Shown piece after piece: positions 45,962-57,315 of a stretch of DNA of 64,000 nt. The notes beneath the pieces are model-generated. The model saw only the letters and a list, made by a program, of their open reading frames with translations, made no database searches and was not told the origin of the DNA. Within the stretch, counting starts at the first letter, position 1. Each line of letters opens with the position of its first letter. The stretch spans positions 2,604,001-2,668,000 of the forward strand of contig NZ_JACBZP010000001.1 of the NCBI RefSeq assembly GCF_013409065.1. The letters are read 5' to 3'. The position numbers and the translations under genes are program-made. The DNA comes from Spelaeicoccus albus (lineage in GTDB: Bacteria > Actinomycetota > Actinomycetes > Actinomycetales > Brevibacteriaceae).

Positions 45962-47965
45962 GTGGCAACAATTACCGATGCCGTGAAGAGAGTACTTGTC
46001 GGGCGCCCCTATCGCAGCGACCGGCTTCAAGAAACTCTACTTCCCAAACGCATCGCACTTCCCGTCTTCGCCTCCGACGCGCTGTCGTCGGTGGCGTACG
46101 CGCCCGATGAGATCTTTCTGACCTTGTCGCTGGCCGGCATCACGGCTTTGACTGTGTCGCCCTGGGTGGGCGGGGCCGTGGCGCTCGTCATGCTCGTGGT
46201 TGTCGCCTCCTACCGGCAGAACGTGCGTGCCTACACATCGGGCGGCGGGGATTACGAAGTCGCCAAGGTCAACTTGGGCCGGCAAGCCGGGATCACGGTC
46301 GCCAGCGCCCTCCTCGTCGACTACGTGCTGACGGTCGCCGTGTCGATCTCGCAGGCATCGCACTACGCCTCCACGGCGATACCGGCGCTCCGCGGGTACG
46401 AGACGTTCATCGCCGTGTTCCTGGTGTTGGTCATCACGGCGGCCAACTTGCGCGGCGTGCGCGAATCCGGCAGAGCGTTCGCCGTGCCGACGTACATCTT
46501 CATCATCGCGGTGATCGGGATGGTCATTTGGGGCTTCATCCGGATCGTGTCCGGCTCCCGACTCGAGGCCGCGTCGGCCGCGTACCACGTGGCCCCGCAC
46601 GCCGGATGGGAGACCGGCTTGATGGGGCTGGCCGGCGCCTTCCTCGTCATGCGCGCCTTCTCGTCGGGCTGCGCCGCGCTGACCGGTGTCGAAGCGATCG
46701 CCAACGGCGTCCCGGCATTCCGCAAGCCCAAGAGCAAGAACGCCGCCACCACTTTGCTGATACTCGGTGCCATCGGCATCAGCATGCTGATGGGCATCAT
46801 GTTCCTGGCGGGTGCCGTCAAGCTGCATTTCGTGACGAACCCGGCCCGTCAGCTCCTCACGGCCGGCGGGACGCCGGTCGGCCACGACTACGTGCAAGAG
46901 CCGGTGATCGGGCAGCTGGCCCGGGCCGTCTTTTCGAACTTCACGCCCGCGTTCTACCTGGTTGCCGTCGTCACCGGCGTCATCCTCGTGTTGGCGGCCA
47001 ATACGGCGTTCTCCGGCTTTCCGGGACTTGCCTCCATCCTCGCCCGTGACGGGTTTCTGCCCCGTCAGCTCAACACGCGCGGCGACCGCTTGGCGTTCTC
47101 GAACGGGATCCTCACCCTCGCCGTTGCCGCCATCGTGCTCATCAGCGTCTTTCATGCCGACACCACCAGGCTCATTCAGCTGTACATCATCGGCGTGTTC
47201 GTCTCGTTCACGGTGGGCCAGTTCGGAATGGTCAAGCATTGGACACGCGAACTGCGTCTTTTGACGGATAAGAAGAAGCGCGCCCGGGTGATGCGCTCGC
47301 GGCTGATCAACCTGACCGGACTGATCCTCACCGGCATCGTGCTGGTCGTGGTTCTCATCACCAAGTTCCTGCTTGGCGCCTGGATCGCGATCGTGGCAAT
47401 GATCGTGCTGTATCTGATGATGACGGGCATCCACCGGCACTACGCGCGGATCTCCGAAGAGCTTGAGCCCGTCGGGGACGACGATTCGAGGCTTCTGCCG
47501 TCGAACGTGCACGCCATCGTGCTGGTTTCCAAGGTGCACAAGCCGACGCTGCGCGCCTTGGCGTACGCTCGGGCCACCAGGCCGACGATCCTCGAAGCAC
47601 TGACGGTGAGCGTCGACGACGAGGAGGCCCGGTCGCTACAGTCGGCCTGGGACGACCAGGACCTGCCCGTCCCACTGACGGTCATCGCATCGCCGTACCG
47701 CGAGATCACGCGGCCGATCATCCAATACGTGCGCCGGATCCGCCGCGAATCGCCGCGCGATGTCATAGTGATCTATATCCCCGAATACGTCGTGGGCCAC
47801 TGGTGGGAGCACATGCTGCACAACCAGACGGCCCTCCGGCTGAAATCGAGACTGCTCTTTGCCACGGGCGTGATGGTGGCCAATGTGCCCTGGCGGCTTC
47901 AGTCGTCGTGGCGGGCGGTCGACTCCCGAAATTACGCGGAAGAGAAGACACGCGAATGGAAATGA
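45962..47965 (+). CDS. APC superfamily permease, KimA-like potassium importer
   Basis: The 667-residue protein has about twelve transmembrane helices and a C-terminal soluble domain of about 165 residues with a Usp-like pattern. Residues that line the potassium sites of Bacillus KimA (Asp36, Tyr43, Asp117, Tyr118, Thr121, Thr230, Glu233 as I recall) have counterparts here: Asp39 and Tyr46 in SDALSSVAY, Asp120, Tyr121 and Thr124 in LLVDYVLTVAV, Thr241 and Glu244 in ALTGVEAI. The Asp-to-Asp spacing (81) is the same. RGDRLAFSNGI and HNQTALRLKSRLL near the end also match. Potassium import is therefore inferred; most databases would say only amino acid permease. GTG at 45962 is the likely start. 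Confidence 0.82.
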   Translation: MATITDAVKRVLVGRPYRSDRLQETLLPKRIALPVFASDALSSVAYAPDEIFLTLSLAGITALTVSPWVGGAVALVMLVVVASYRQNVRAYTSGGGDYEVAKVNLGRQAGITVASALLVDYVLTVAVSISQASHYASTAIPALRGYETFIAVFLVLVITAANLRGVRESGRAFAVPTYIFIIAVIGMVIWGFIRIVSGSRLEAASAAYHVAPHAGWETGLMGLAGAFLVMRAFSSGCAALTGVEAIANGVPAFRKPKSKNAATTLLILGAIGISMLMGIMFLAGAVKLHFVTNPARQLLTAGGTPVGHDYVQEPVIGQLARAVFSNFTPAFYLVAVVTGVILVLAANTAFSGFPGLASILARDGFLPRQLNTRGDRLAFSNGILTLAVAAIVLISVFHADTTRLIQLYIIGVFVSFTVGQFGMVKHWTRELRLLTDKKKRARVMRSRLINLTGLILTGIVLVVVLITKFLLGAWIAIVAMIVLYLMMTGIHRHYARISEELEPVGDDDSRLLPSNVHAIVLVSKVHKPTLRALAYARATRPTILEALTVSVDDEEARSLQSAWDDQDLPVPLTVIASPYREITRPIIQYVRRIRRESPRDVIVIYIPEYVVGHWWEHMLHNQTALRLKSRLLFATGVMVANVPWRLQSSWRAVDSRNYAEEKTREWK

Positions 47966-49299
47966 CACTGGACATCGGCGCACCGGCGGCCGGCGGAACC
48001 TGCGTGGCACGGCACGACGGCCGCGTCGTGTTCGTCTCCGGCGCCCTGCCGGGCGAAAGGGTGCGGGTCCGCATCGATGACGCGGACCCGTCGGCGAAAT
48101 TCTGGCGAGCCTCGACCCTCGAGGTGGTGCGGCAATCTCCCGACCGGGTCCCGGATCGATGGCCGGAAGCCGGTCCGGACGGCGTCGGCGGCGCCGAACT
48201 CGCGCACATGGACCTTGCGGCGTCTCGCCGGCTGAAGGGGGACGTCATCGTCGAGCAATTTCGGCGGCTGGCCCATCTCGACGTCGACGTGGAGGTCGAG
48301 GCGGCGGATGGCGACGGCGCCCGGGACGGCCTCGGCTGGCGCACCCGTATGCAATTCGCAGTGACTCCGGATGGCCGGCTAGGGGCGATGGCCGCCCGAT
48401 CTCACGACGTCCGGCCGTTGAACGCGCTTCCGCTTGCGGTGCCCGCGATCGCCGATTTGGGCCTGACGGACATGCGGTTCGGCGGGGCCGTCGGCGTGGA
48501 AGTCGCCGCCTCGTCCACGGGGGACCGGCTCGTGATCGTTCGCTACCCGGCCGGCCGGCCCAGCGCGGCCGACACGCGCGCGTTGAAGCCGCTCATCGCG
48601 ACCGGCGCGTCGGTCGTCCAGATGGCCAAACCGCCCAGGCCGGCCGGCGCCAAGAGGAAAAAGATGCCGGCTCGCGCCACGGTGCTGTCCGGGGCCGATC
48701 ACGTGACCGAGCGCGTGGAACTGCCCGATGTCGGAACGAGAGACTTCCGGGTCACTCTTGGCGGGTTCTGGCAGGTGCACCGCGCTGCTCCGGCATTGTT
48801 GGCTCGGCACGTGGCCCGGGCGGCGGGAGTGCGGCCCGGCGACCGGGTCGCCGATCTCTACTGCGGCGCCGGCCTATTCACCGTCGGCTTGGCGCACGCA
48901 GCCGGCCCGGACGGGTCGGTCGTCGCGATCGAAGGCGACAGCGGAGCGGTTGCCGATTTGACACACAATCTCGGAGACGCCGACGGCGCGCCGGTCGACG
49001 TCCGGCGCGGCCCCGTGGCCGGCAAACTGCCGGGAGAGAAGACGCTGGACGTCGCCGTGCTCGATCCGCCGCGGGCCGGCGCCGGGCGCGACGTGGTCCG
49101 CCGGATCGCGGCCTGTCGTCCGCGCACGATTGCGTACGTGTCGTGCGACCCGGCCACGCTGGCACGCGACTGCCGGTATTTTGCCGACGAGGGGTACCGA
49201 ATCGAGCAGGTCAGGGCATTCGACTTGTTTCCGCTCACGGCACACGTCGAATCGCTCGTCACGCTGCGCGTCCTCGCGAACCCGCCGGAGATGCGCTAA
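47956..49299 (+). CDS. TrmA/RumA-family RNA (uracil-C5) methyltransferase
   Basis: The 447-residue SAM enzyme has an N-terminal TRAM-like OB domain (GGTCVARHDGRVVFVSGALPGERVRVRI), a SAM-binding loop DLYCGAGLFTVGLA, and the catalytic motifs VLDPPRAGAGRDVV and YVSCDPATLARD, where the Cys is the nucleophile. The four-Cys [4Fe-4S] cluster of RlmD/RumA is absent. Target could be tRNA U54 or 23S rRNA. ATG at 47956 overlaps the permease stop by ten bases; a second ATG at 47962 gives an ATGA overlap and is equally possible. Confidence 0.88.
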   Translation: MEMTLDIGAPAAGGTCVARHDGRVVFVSGALPGERVRVRIDDADPSAKFWRASTLEVVRQSPDRVPDRWPEAGPDGVGGAELAHMDLAASRRLKGDVIVEQFRRLAHLDVDVEVEAADGDGARDGLGWRTRMQFAVTPDGRLGAMAARSHDVRPLNALPLAVPAIADLGLTDMRFGGAVGVEVAASSTGDRLVIVRYPAGRPSAADTRALKPLIATGASVVQMAKPPRPAGAKRKKMPARATVLSGADHVTERVELPDVGTRDFRVTLGGFWQVHRAAPALLARHVARAAGVRPGDRVADLYCGAGLFTVGLAHAAGPDGSVVAIEGDSGAVADLTHNLGDADGAPVDVRRGPVAGKLPGEKTLDVAVLDPPRAGAGRDVVRRIAACRPRTIAYVSCDPATLARDCRYFADEGYRIEQVRAFDLFPLTAHVESLVTLRVLANPPEMR

Positions 49300-49302
49300 C
49301 AT
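49297..49302 (+). promoter_or_regulatory. -10 element for aconitase
   Basis: TAACAT overlaps the stop codon of the preceding gene; the predicted transcription start falls inside the adjacent 18-base palindrome. The leader to the ATG would be about 110 bases. Confidence 0.4.
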
Positions 49303-49303
49303 T

Positions 49304-49321
49304 TATCTCGACATCAAGATA
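49304..49321. promoter_or_regulatory. 18-bp palindrome upstream of aconitase, possible TamR-type operator
   Basis: TATCTCGACATCAAGATA, one mismatch from a perfect dyad. It resembles the palindromes bound by the MarR-family regulator TamR at aconitase and other TCA genes in Streptomyces; that match is from memory. It sits where a repressor would block initiation. Confidence 0.5.
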
Positions 49322-49357
49322 CTTTCGGTCGGAGATCGGGAATTTAGGTGGACCTGA

Positions 49358-52174
<2,817 letters not shown>

Positions 52175-52191
52175 GCGGCGGGCTAGACGAT

Positions 52192-52222
52192 GCGGGCGGC
52201 GGACCGATGGTTCGCCGCCCGC
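52192..52222 (+). terminator. Stem-loop after acnA
   Basis: A perfect ten-base arm GCGGGCGGCG (52192-52201) pairs with 52213-52222 across an 11-base loop. No T-run follows; it lies 48 bases before the dxs start. Confidence 0.5.
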
Positions 52223-52269
52223 GTCGTAAACTGTACGAGTCGGATTCGGCAGGAAAGGCGGCGCGAGAG

Positions 52270-54159
52270 ATGGGACTGTTGGAGTCCATCGAGGGGCCGG
52301 GCGACCTAGAACGCCTGACCTTGGACGAATGCGAACAGTTGGCGGCCGAAATCAGAGCCGAACTGATCGCCGACGTCTCGAAGACCGGGGGGCACCTGGG
52401 CCCGAACCTGGGAGTGGTCGAGCTGACCACGGCGATCCACCGGACCTTTTCCTCGCCGCGCGACACGATCCTGTTCGACGTGGGCCACCAGGCGTACGTG
52501 CACAAGATGGTGACGGGGCGCTCCGGAGATTTCGGCACGTTACGCCAGCTGGGCGGCTTGTCGGGATATCCGGCCCGTGCCGAGAGCCCGCACGACGTGA
52601 TCGAGAATTCACACGCGTCGACCTCTCTGTCGTGGGCCGATGGCATCGCCAAGGCCTATCAGATTTCCGGCGAATCCGATCGGAGTGTCGTCGCGGTGAT
52701 CGGCGATGGCGCGTTGACCGGCGGAATGGCCTGGGAGGCGTTGAACAATATCGCGGCGGACGGAAGCGCGACGCATCGGCGCCTTGTCATCATCGTCAAC
52801 GACAACGGCCGTTCCTATGCACCGACGGTCGGTGGCTTTGCGCAACATCTTGACATGCTGCGCACCTCCGCCGGATACGAAAAGCTGCTCCAATGGGGTA
52901 AATCGGCCCTTCAACGCGGCGGCGCACCCGGACGGTTCGCCTACGACGCACTCCATGGATTCAAAAAGGGCGTCAAGGACATGGTCGCGCCCCAAGGCAT
53001 GTTCGAAGATCTTGGGCTGAAATACATCGGCCCTGTGGACGGTCACGATCAGGACATGCTCGAACGTGCGCTTGCCCAGGCAAAGGGATATGCGGGGCCG
53101 GTCATCGTGCACGCCATGACTCAAAAGGGCCGCGGATACGCCCCCGCCATGGCCGATGAGGCGGACCAGTTCCACTCGGTGGGGGTCATCAACCCCGAGA
53201 CCGGGCTGCCGATGTCGCCGTCCGGCGCGCGGTCGTGGACGAAGGAATTCGGCGACGAGCTCGTTCGGCTTGCCGAAGGTCGCGATGATCTCGTGGCGGT
53301 GACTGCCGCGATGATGCTCCCGGTGGGCCTGCAAAAATTCGCGTCGAAGTTTCCGGGCCGGGTATTCGACGTCGGCATTGCCGAACAACACGCCGTGACT
53401 TCGGCCGCCGGACTGGCCTTCGGCGGCATGCATCCGGTCGTGTGCTTGTACTCGACATTCTTGAACCGCGCCTTCGACCAACTGCTGATGGACGTGGCAT
53501 TGCACAGGGCCGGCGTCACGTTTGTTCTTGATCGCTCGGGAGTCACGGGGCCGGACGGCGCGAGCCATCACGGGATGTGGGATCTGGCGCTGTTGCAGGC
53601 GGTCCCGCACGCTCACGTGGCGGCCCCGCGTGATTCGACGCGGTTGCGTGAGGAACTGGGTGAAGCGGTGACCATCGATGATGCGCCGTCCGTCGTACGC
53701 TTCTCGCGAGGATCCGTGGGCCCGGACGTGGAAGCCTCGGTACGGCTCGACGACGGCGTGGACGTGCTGGCTCGCGGAGGCTCGGACGTGCTGATCGTCT
53801 CGGTCGGCGCGCTTGCCGACCGGGCGCTCGAGGTACAGGCTCGGCTGGCCGACGAGGGGATCGGGGCCACTGTCATCGACCCGCGGTGGGTGCTGCCGGT
53901 GCCGGCGTCGGTGATTGAGCTGGCGGCGAGGCATTCGCTGGTGGCAGTACTGGAGGACGGCGTCCGGTCCGGAGGCGTGGGAGCTCGCGTGCGCCACGAT
54001 CTCCGAGATGCCGGACTGCGGCAAGGCGTCGCCGAACTCGGTCTTCCGGCCGAATTCCTCCCGCAGGGAACCCGCGAGGAGATCTTGAAATTCGCCGGCC
54101 TCGACGTGGAGACTCTCACCAAGCGGATCCTGTCCGAGGTCTCCGATCTGCGCGGCTAG
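52270..54159 (+). CDS. dxs: 1-deoxy-D-xylulose-5-phosphate synthase
   Basis: This TPP enzyme condenses pyruvate and glyceraldehyde 3-phosphate, the first step of the non-mevalonate isoprenoid pathway. The 629-residue protein shows [23 protein letters not shown], the TPP/Mg motif [26 protein letters not shown] with the catalytic Glu, and [16 protein letters not shown] at 52270 begins the conserved start ([11 protein letters not shown]) after a GAGAG; the longer frame would read through the acnA stem-loop. A perfect 21-base inverted repeat follows the stop. Confidence 0.96.
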   Translation: MGLLESIEGPGDLERLTLDECEQLAAEIRAELIADVSKTGGHLGPNLGVVELTTAIHRTFSSPRDTILFDVGHQAYVHKMVTGRSGDFGTLRQLGGLSGYPARAESPHDVIENSHASTSLSWADGIAKAYQISGESDRSVVAVIGDGALTGGMAWEALNNIAADGSATHRRLVIIVNDNGRSYAPTVGGFAQHLDMLRTSAGYEKLLQWGKSALQRGGAPGRFAYDALHGFKKGVKDMVAPQGMFEDLGLKYIGPVDGHDQDMLERALAQAKGYAGPVIVHAMTQKGRGYAPAMADEADQFHSVGVINPETGLPMSPSGARSWTKEFGDELVRLAEGRDDLVAVTAAMMLPVGLQKFASKFPGRVFDVGIAEQHAVTSAAGLAFGGMHPVVCLYSTFLNRAFDQLLMDVALHRAGVTFVLDRSGVTGPDGASHHGMWDLALLQAVPHAHVAAPRDSTRLREELGEAVTIDDAPSVVRFSRGSVGPDVEASVRLDDGVDVLARGGSDVLIVSVGALADRALEVQARLADEGIGATVIDPRWVLPVPASVIELAARHSLVAVLEDGVRSGGVGARVRHDLRDAGLRQGVAELGLPAEFLPQGTREEILKFAGLDVETLTKRILSEVSDLRG

Positions 54160-54170
54160 CTCTTCTCTTT

Positions 54171-54242
54171 CGCAAAACGCCCCGCCGCGTATAGGGCGCC
54201 CCGTCATGACTTCGCGTTCTTTACGCGGCGGGGCGTTTTGCG
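54171..54242. terminator. Bidirectional terminator with perfect 21-bp stem
   Basis: Arms 54171-54191 and 54222-54242 are exact inverse complements, ending in GCAAAACG/CGTTTTGC, around a 30-base loop that itself contains GGGCGCCCC. Located between convergent dxs and the small basic protein gene. Confidence 0.85.
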
Positions 54243-54257
54243 GGTTGTGGCGGGCTG

Positions 54258-54545
54258 CTAGCGGGGGAGGCCGGTGAAGAACGCCAGGTCGCGGTCCTTG
54301 CGGCGATCGAGCCGGCGGGCTATTTCCGCTGCGCCGGTCGGCATATGCATTGCCCGGCGGAGTGCTCGGCGACGTCCCCAGTTGGCGATCGCGATACCGG
54401 CCCGGACAGCGAATCGGCCGGGCCCGGTCGACGCCTCGGCGCCATCGATGTAGATCTCGCGCGTGACGGTCGTGGTGCGCTCGACGATTCGGCCGGCGTG
54501 CCGATGCCGCGTCGGCGGAACGGGGGTTTCGATGATCGTAGTCAT
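54258..54545 (-). CDS. Small basic protein of unknown function (95 aa)
   Basis: I do not recognise it. The peptide has a short Pro/His/Arg-rich start, a strand-like middle (RIVERTTTVTREIYIDGAEAS) and a strongly basic C-terminal half (NWGRRRALRRAMHM, ARRLDRRKDRDLAFF). There is no signal peptide or clear membrane helix, although AVRAGIAIANWG is mildly hydrophobic. It overlaps the upstream ArsR-type regulator by four bases (ATGA), so it is very likely co-translated and under that regulator's control. It may be a membrane-associated or nucleic-acid-binding small protein; neither is shown. Confidence 0.7.
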   Translation of the reverse strand: MTTIIETPVPPTRHRHAGRIVERTTTVTREIYIDGAEASTGPGRFAVRAGIAIANWGRRRALRRAMHMPTGAAEIARRLDRRKDRDLAFFTGLPR

Positions 54546-55147
54546 GAGGGTGTTTCCTCTCCGTCGATGAGGGGGAAGGCATTGAATTGGATTTGCACGG
54601 GCCGCGACCCCGGATCGTCGCGGTTGCGGAATCGATCGATGAATTTCTGGGTCACGGCGTGATATTCGGCAACGACTTCGGCCAATTGCTCGCGCGTCAG
54701 CCGCAGGTTGCTGGTCGAGATATCGGAGACGTCGGACCAGCTGGGTGGGACACGTGTCTGATCGAAAAGTCCATCGACGAAATCGGCCAGCGCCTGCTGG
54801 GAACCACGCGTCCATTCACGCAGTACGAAGTTGGCGGCCGCCGTCGCGGACGGGTCGGCCTTGCCCGAACGCGTGCCGACGGCAACGGCTCCCGGGGTAC
54901 GCTCCCACCACTTCTCCCGGCCATTGCCCTTGCCTTCCGCGACGCGGATGAACTGGTGCCGGGCAAGCTGGCGCAGGTGGTAGCTCGTCGAGCCCGACGA
55001 TTCGCCGAGCTGCTTGGCCAAGCCGGTAGCGGTCTGCGGACCGTACATCGATAGCGAGTCGTAGATTGCCATCCGGAGCGGGTGGGCGAGGCCCTTTAAT
55101 TCGGCGGGGCCGATTTCGCGAACGTCGCTCGATTCCGATGCTGTCAT
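54542..55147 (-). CDS. ArsR-type winged-helix transcriptional regulator
   Basis: The 201-residue protein has an N-terminal winged helix (about residues 15-90): LKGLAHPLRMAIYDSL, TATGLAKQLGESSGSTSYHLRQLARHQFIR and a wing GREKWWERTPG. The C-terminal 100 residues (helical, Trp- and Arg-containing) may be a sensor/dimer domain of the HTH_20 subgroup. No metal-binding cysteines are present, so this is not a metal sensor. ATG at 55147 is seven bases from TATCTT, a leaderless arrangement. Three tandem repeats cover the promoter, suggesting autoregulation. Confidence 0.85.
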   Translation of the reverse strand: MTASESSDVREIGPAELKGLAHPLRMAIYDSLSMYGPQTATGLAKQLGESSGSTSYHLRQLARHQFIRVAEGKGNGREKWWERTPGAVAVGTRSGKADPSATAAANFVLREWTRGSQQALADFVDGLFDQTRVPPSWSDVSDISTSNLRLTREQLAEVVAEYHAVTQKFIDRFRNRDDPGSRPVQIQFNAFPLIDGEETPS

Positions 55148-55150
55148 AAC

Positions 55151-55192
55151 TGCAAAGATACACTTGCAAAGAAGTATTTGCAAACAAATATT
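55151..55192. repeat. Three 14-bp tandem repeats over the ArsR-type promoter
   Basis: Units 55151-55164, 55165-55178 and 55179-55192 share TGCAAA followed by an A/T-rich end (consensus TGCAAANAARTATT for units 2 and 3). The third unit runs into the palindrome ACAAATATTTGT (55184-55195). The spacing is more than one helical turn but regular, as expected for stacked regulator sites. Confidence 0.75.
55155..55183 (-). promoter_or_regulatory. Promoter of the ArsR-type gene
   Basis: Minus strand: -35 TTGCAA (55178-55183), 17-base spacer, -10 TATCTT (55155-55160), then seven bases to the ATG. Confidence 0.6.
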
Positions 55193-55274
55193 TGTAGTTT
55201 TCGGAACGGTGTTCGTGTGCAGAACGTGGCGCGGTGTCGGGAAGTGCAGGTGCGGTGGAGTGCAGGGAAAGTAG

Positions 55275-56525
55275 TTAGGCGTCGGCGGCAGCAAGTGCCT
55301 GAGTCAGCGGGCCTGCGACGATCGTGCGTTGCCAGGGCCGGGCGCCGAGTGCGGAAAGCGCCTCATCCACGGACTGCGCGGAAAGCGGCTGCGGAGGTTC
55401 CCAGCACACGGCCCGCCACACTGACGGCGTCATCAAATTCTCCGCCGGAACCTCGTACTGCTCGTGCAGTGAGGCCATCACGGCTTTGGCAGCGGTCAGC
55501 CGTTCGGCGGCCTCGGGGTTTTTTCCCGGCCACATCCGCGGAGGCGGGGGAGTCGCCGTCTTCTTGCCCGATTGCGGAAGTTCGGCGTCGTCGAGCCGTG
55601 CCGCAGTCTGCAAGGCAGTGAACCACAGCCCGACTTGAGACTTGGCCGCTCGGCCGCGGAAAGCCGGAATGGACAAGAGTGAGCGCTTTGACGTCGGAGC
55701 GGCTTTGGCGGCCGCGATGATCGCCGCGTCGGGCAGCACTCGGCCGGGAGCCACGTCCGTCTGGCGGGCGTAGTCCTCGCGCGCTTGCCACATCTCGCGA
55801 ACGATGGCCAGTGCCCGCGGGGCACGTATCGTGTGCAGGCCCGATACCCGTCGCCACGGTTCGGCGTGCACGGTCGGCTTGAAGTCGAGCAGATGGAGAA
55901 ATTCCTGCCGGGCCCATTCGGCCTTGCCGGCTTGCTCGAGCTCGTCGGCAAGGAGGCCGCGCAGTTCGATGAGCACCTCGACATCGAGTGCCGCGTAGCG
56001 CAACCACGGCTCCGGGAGTGGACGGGTCGACCAATCGACCGCCGAATGCTCCTTGGCGAGCCGGACGCCGATCATTCGCTCGACGACAGCGGCAAGCCCG
56101 ACTTTGGGCCAACTCAGCAGACGCGCGGCCAGTTCGGTGTCGAACACGGCGTCCGGCGTCATCCCGGTGTCGGCCAGACACGGAAGATCCTGGGTGGCGG
56201 CGTGCAGTATCCATTCGGACCCGCGCAGGGCGGTATCGATCGAGGACAGATCGTGCAGCGCTTCGGGGTCGATGAGGAACGTGCCGGCACCGGCACGGCG
56301 CAGTTGGATGAGGAAGGCGCGCTGTCCGTACCGGAACCCTGATGCCCGTTCGGCATCGACTGCTACCGGGCCGGACGCCGCGGCCAGGGCGCGGGCGGCA
56401 GCTGCCAGGTCGTCCGGTGTGTCGATGACTGCCGGCACGCCGTCCCGCGGTTCGTGCAACAGCGGCAGGGGTGGGGGCTCCGGCGCGTCGCTCTCGGGCC
56501 GACTGGTCGATGCGTCGGACGTCAT
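55275..56525 (-). CDS. rnd: Ribonuclease D-like 3'-5' exonuclease with HRDC domain
   Basis: This 416-residue DEDDy-family exonuclease has Exo I VAVDAERASG, Exo II in DTELAARLLSWPKVGL, and Exo III YAALDVEVLIEL. An HRDC domain lies at about 215-300, followed by an actinobacterial C-terminal extension. Such enzymes trim stable RNA 3' ends. The gene corresponds to Rv2681 and lies next to DUF3000 as there; DUF3000 ends just seven bases away on the same strand upstream. Confidence 0.9.
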   Translation of the reverse strand: MTSDASTSRPESDAPEPPPLPLLHEPRDGVPAVIDTPDDLAAAARALAAASGPVAVDAERASGFRYGQRAFLIQLRRAGAGTFLIDPEALHDLSSIDTALRGSEWILHAATQDLPCLADTGMTPDAVFDTELAARLLSWPKVGLAAVVERMIGVRLAKEHSAVDWSTRPLPEPWLRYAALDVEVLIELRGLLADELEQAGKAEWARQEFLHLLDFKPTVHAEPWRRVSGLHTIRAPRALAIVREMWQAREDYARQTDVAPGRVLPDAAIIAAAKAAPTSKRSLLSIPAFRGRAAKSQVGLWFTALQTAARLDDAELPQSGKKTATPPPPRMWPGKNPEAAERLTAAKAVMASLHEQYEVPAENLMTPSVWRAVCWEPPQPLSAQSVDEALSALGARPWQRTIVAGPLTQALAAADA

Positions 56526-56532
56526 GCGCGGC

Positions 56533-57144
56533 TCACCGGCGGCGCCCCGGAAGTGCCGTGACGCCTTCGGGCACCGGGGGCAGTCCGGCGACCATGCAGA
56601 TCAGTTCGCCCCATGCCTCCAGATGCCTGCCCATGGCGCTTGGGGCGTTCCCCGGCGTCCAGGATGCGCGGATCTCCAAATCGACCGAGGTGGGCCGGGC
56701 GGCCAGCGAGCCGAAGCTCTCGGACAGCACTCGCGTCACGGTCCCGCCTTGAGCCGTGTAGGCGGCATCGTTGCCGTCGAGAGCCTCGACCAACCACGAC
56801 CACGCGACCGAACCGATCAACGAATCGTGTCCGAGTTCGTGCTCGAGTTCGGCGCGTACATAGCTGACGACGCGAAATTTGCCGCCCCATTCGAGGGGGG
56901 ACGACGGATCGTACAACAGCACGATCCGCCCGGTTGCCAGCTCGTCGAGCGCCTCGCCGGTGACTTGTTCGAAATTCTTTGGCGCCATGACGTCGGCGCT
57001 CATCGCGACGGCATACGGCGCCAGCCGGCCGGGCGGCGGAATCTCCGTCATGTCGATTTCGGAGCGCAAGGAAACTGCGCGTAGGGCCTCGCAGGCTTCG
57101 TTGAACTCCGGCGGGGAAGACGAGATTGACTCACGTGCATTCAC
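56533..57144 (-). CDS. DUF3000 family protein
   Basis: The 203-residue actinobacterial protein has family features FNEACEALRAVSLRSEIDMTEIPPPGRLAPYAVAMSADV, GRIVLLYDPSSPLEWGGKFRVVSYVRAELE and ASWTPGNAPSAMGRHLEAWGELICMVAGLP. No function is assigned; it is conserved with RNase D and hemE. GTG at 57144 is preceded by TACGGT at seven bases and also by GGAAG; the longer open frame upstream is not conserved. It is divergent from hemE. Confidence 0.9.
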   Translation of the reverse strand: MNARESISSSPPEFNEACEALRAVSLRSEIDMTEIPPPGRLAPYAVAMSADVMAPKNFEQVTGEALDELATGRIVLLYDPSSPLEWGGKFRVVSYVRAELEHELGHDSLIGSVAWSWLVEALDGNDAAYTAQGGTVTRVLSESFGSLAARPTSVDLEIRASWTPGNAPSAMGRHLEAWGELICMVAGLPPVPEGVTALPGRRR

Positions 57145-57151
57145 ATCTTCC

Positions 57152-57157
57152 ACCGTA
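57152..57157 (-). promoter_or_regulatory. -10 element for DUF3000-rnd
   Basis: Minus-strand TACGGT, seven bases before the GTG at 57144. Confidence 0.4.
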
Positions 57158-57303
57158 CGACCGGATACCGACAGTGGCACTTCACCACGCCGAATATCCT
57201 TCCCGGAATGCTGCGGGCGTTGGTGTTTAGTGCGTCGGCACCGCTGCGGGCGAAGGGTTGTGGGGTGCGTCACCACCGGCCACGAGCGGCGGCCCCGCGG
57301 TGA

Positions 57304-57309
57304 CACAAT
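57304..57309 (+). promoter_or_regulatory. -10 element, leaderless hemE operon promoter
   Basis: CACAAT lies six bases before the hemE ATG (57316), with no Shine-Dalgarno sequence. Confidence 0.4.
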
Positions 57310-57315
57310 GACTGT

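Noticed and set aside
52609-54582. Long minus-strand open frame across dxs
   Set aside because: Antisense shadow of dxs running into the small basic protein region; no family features.
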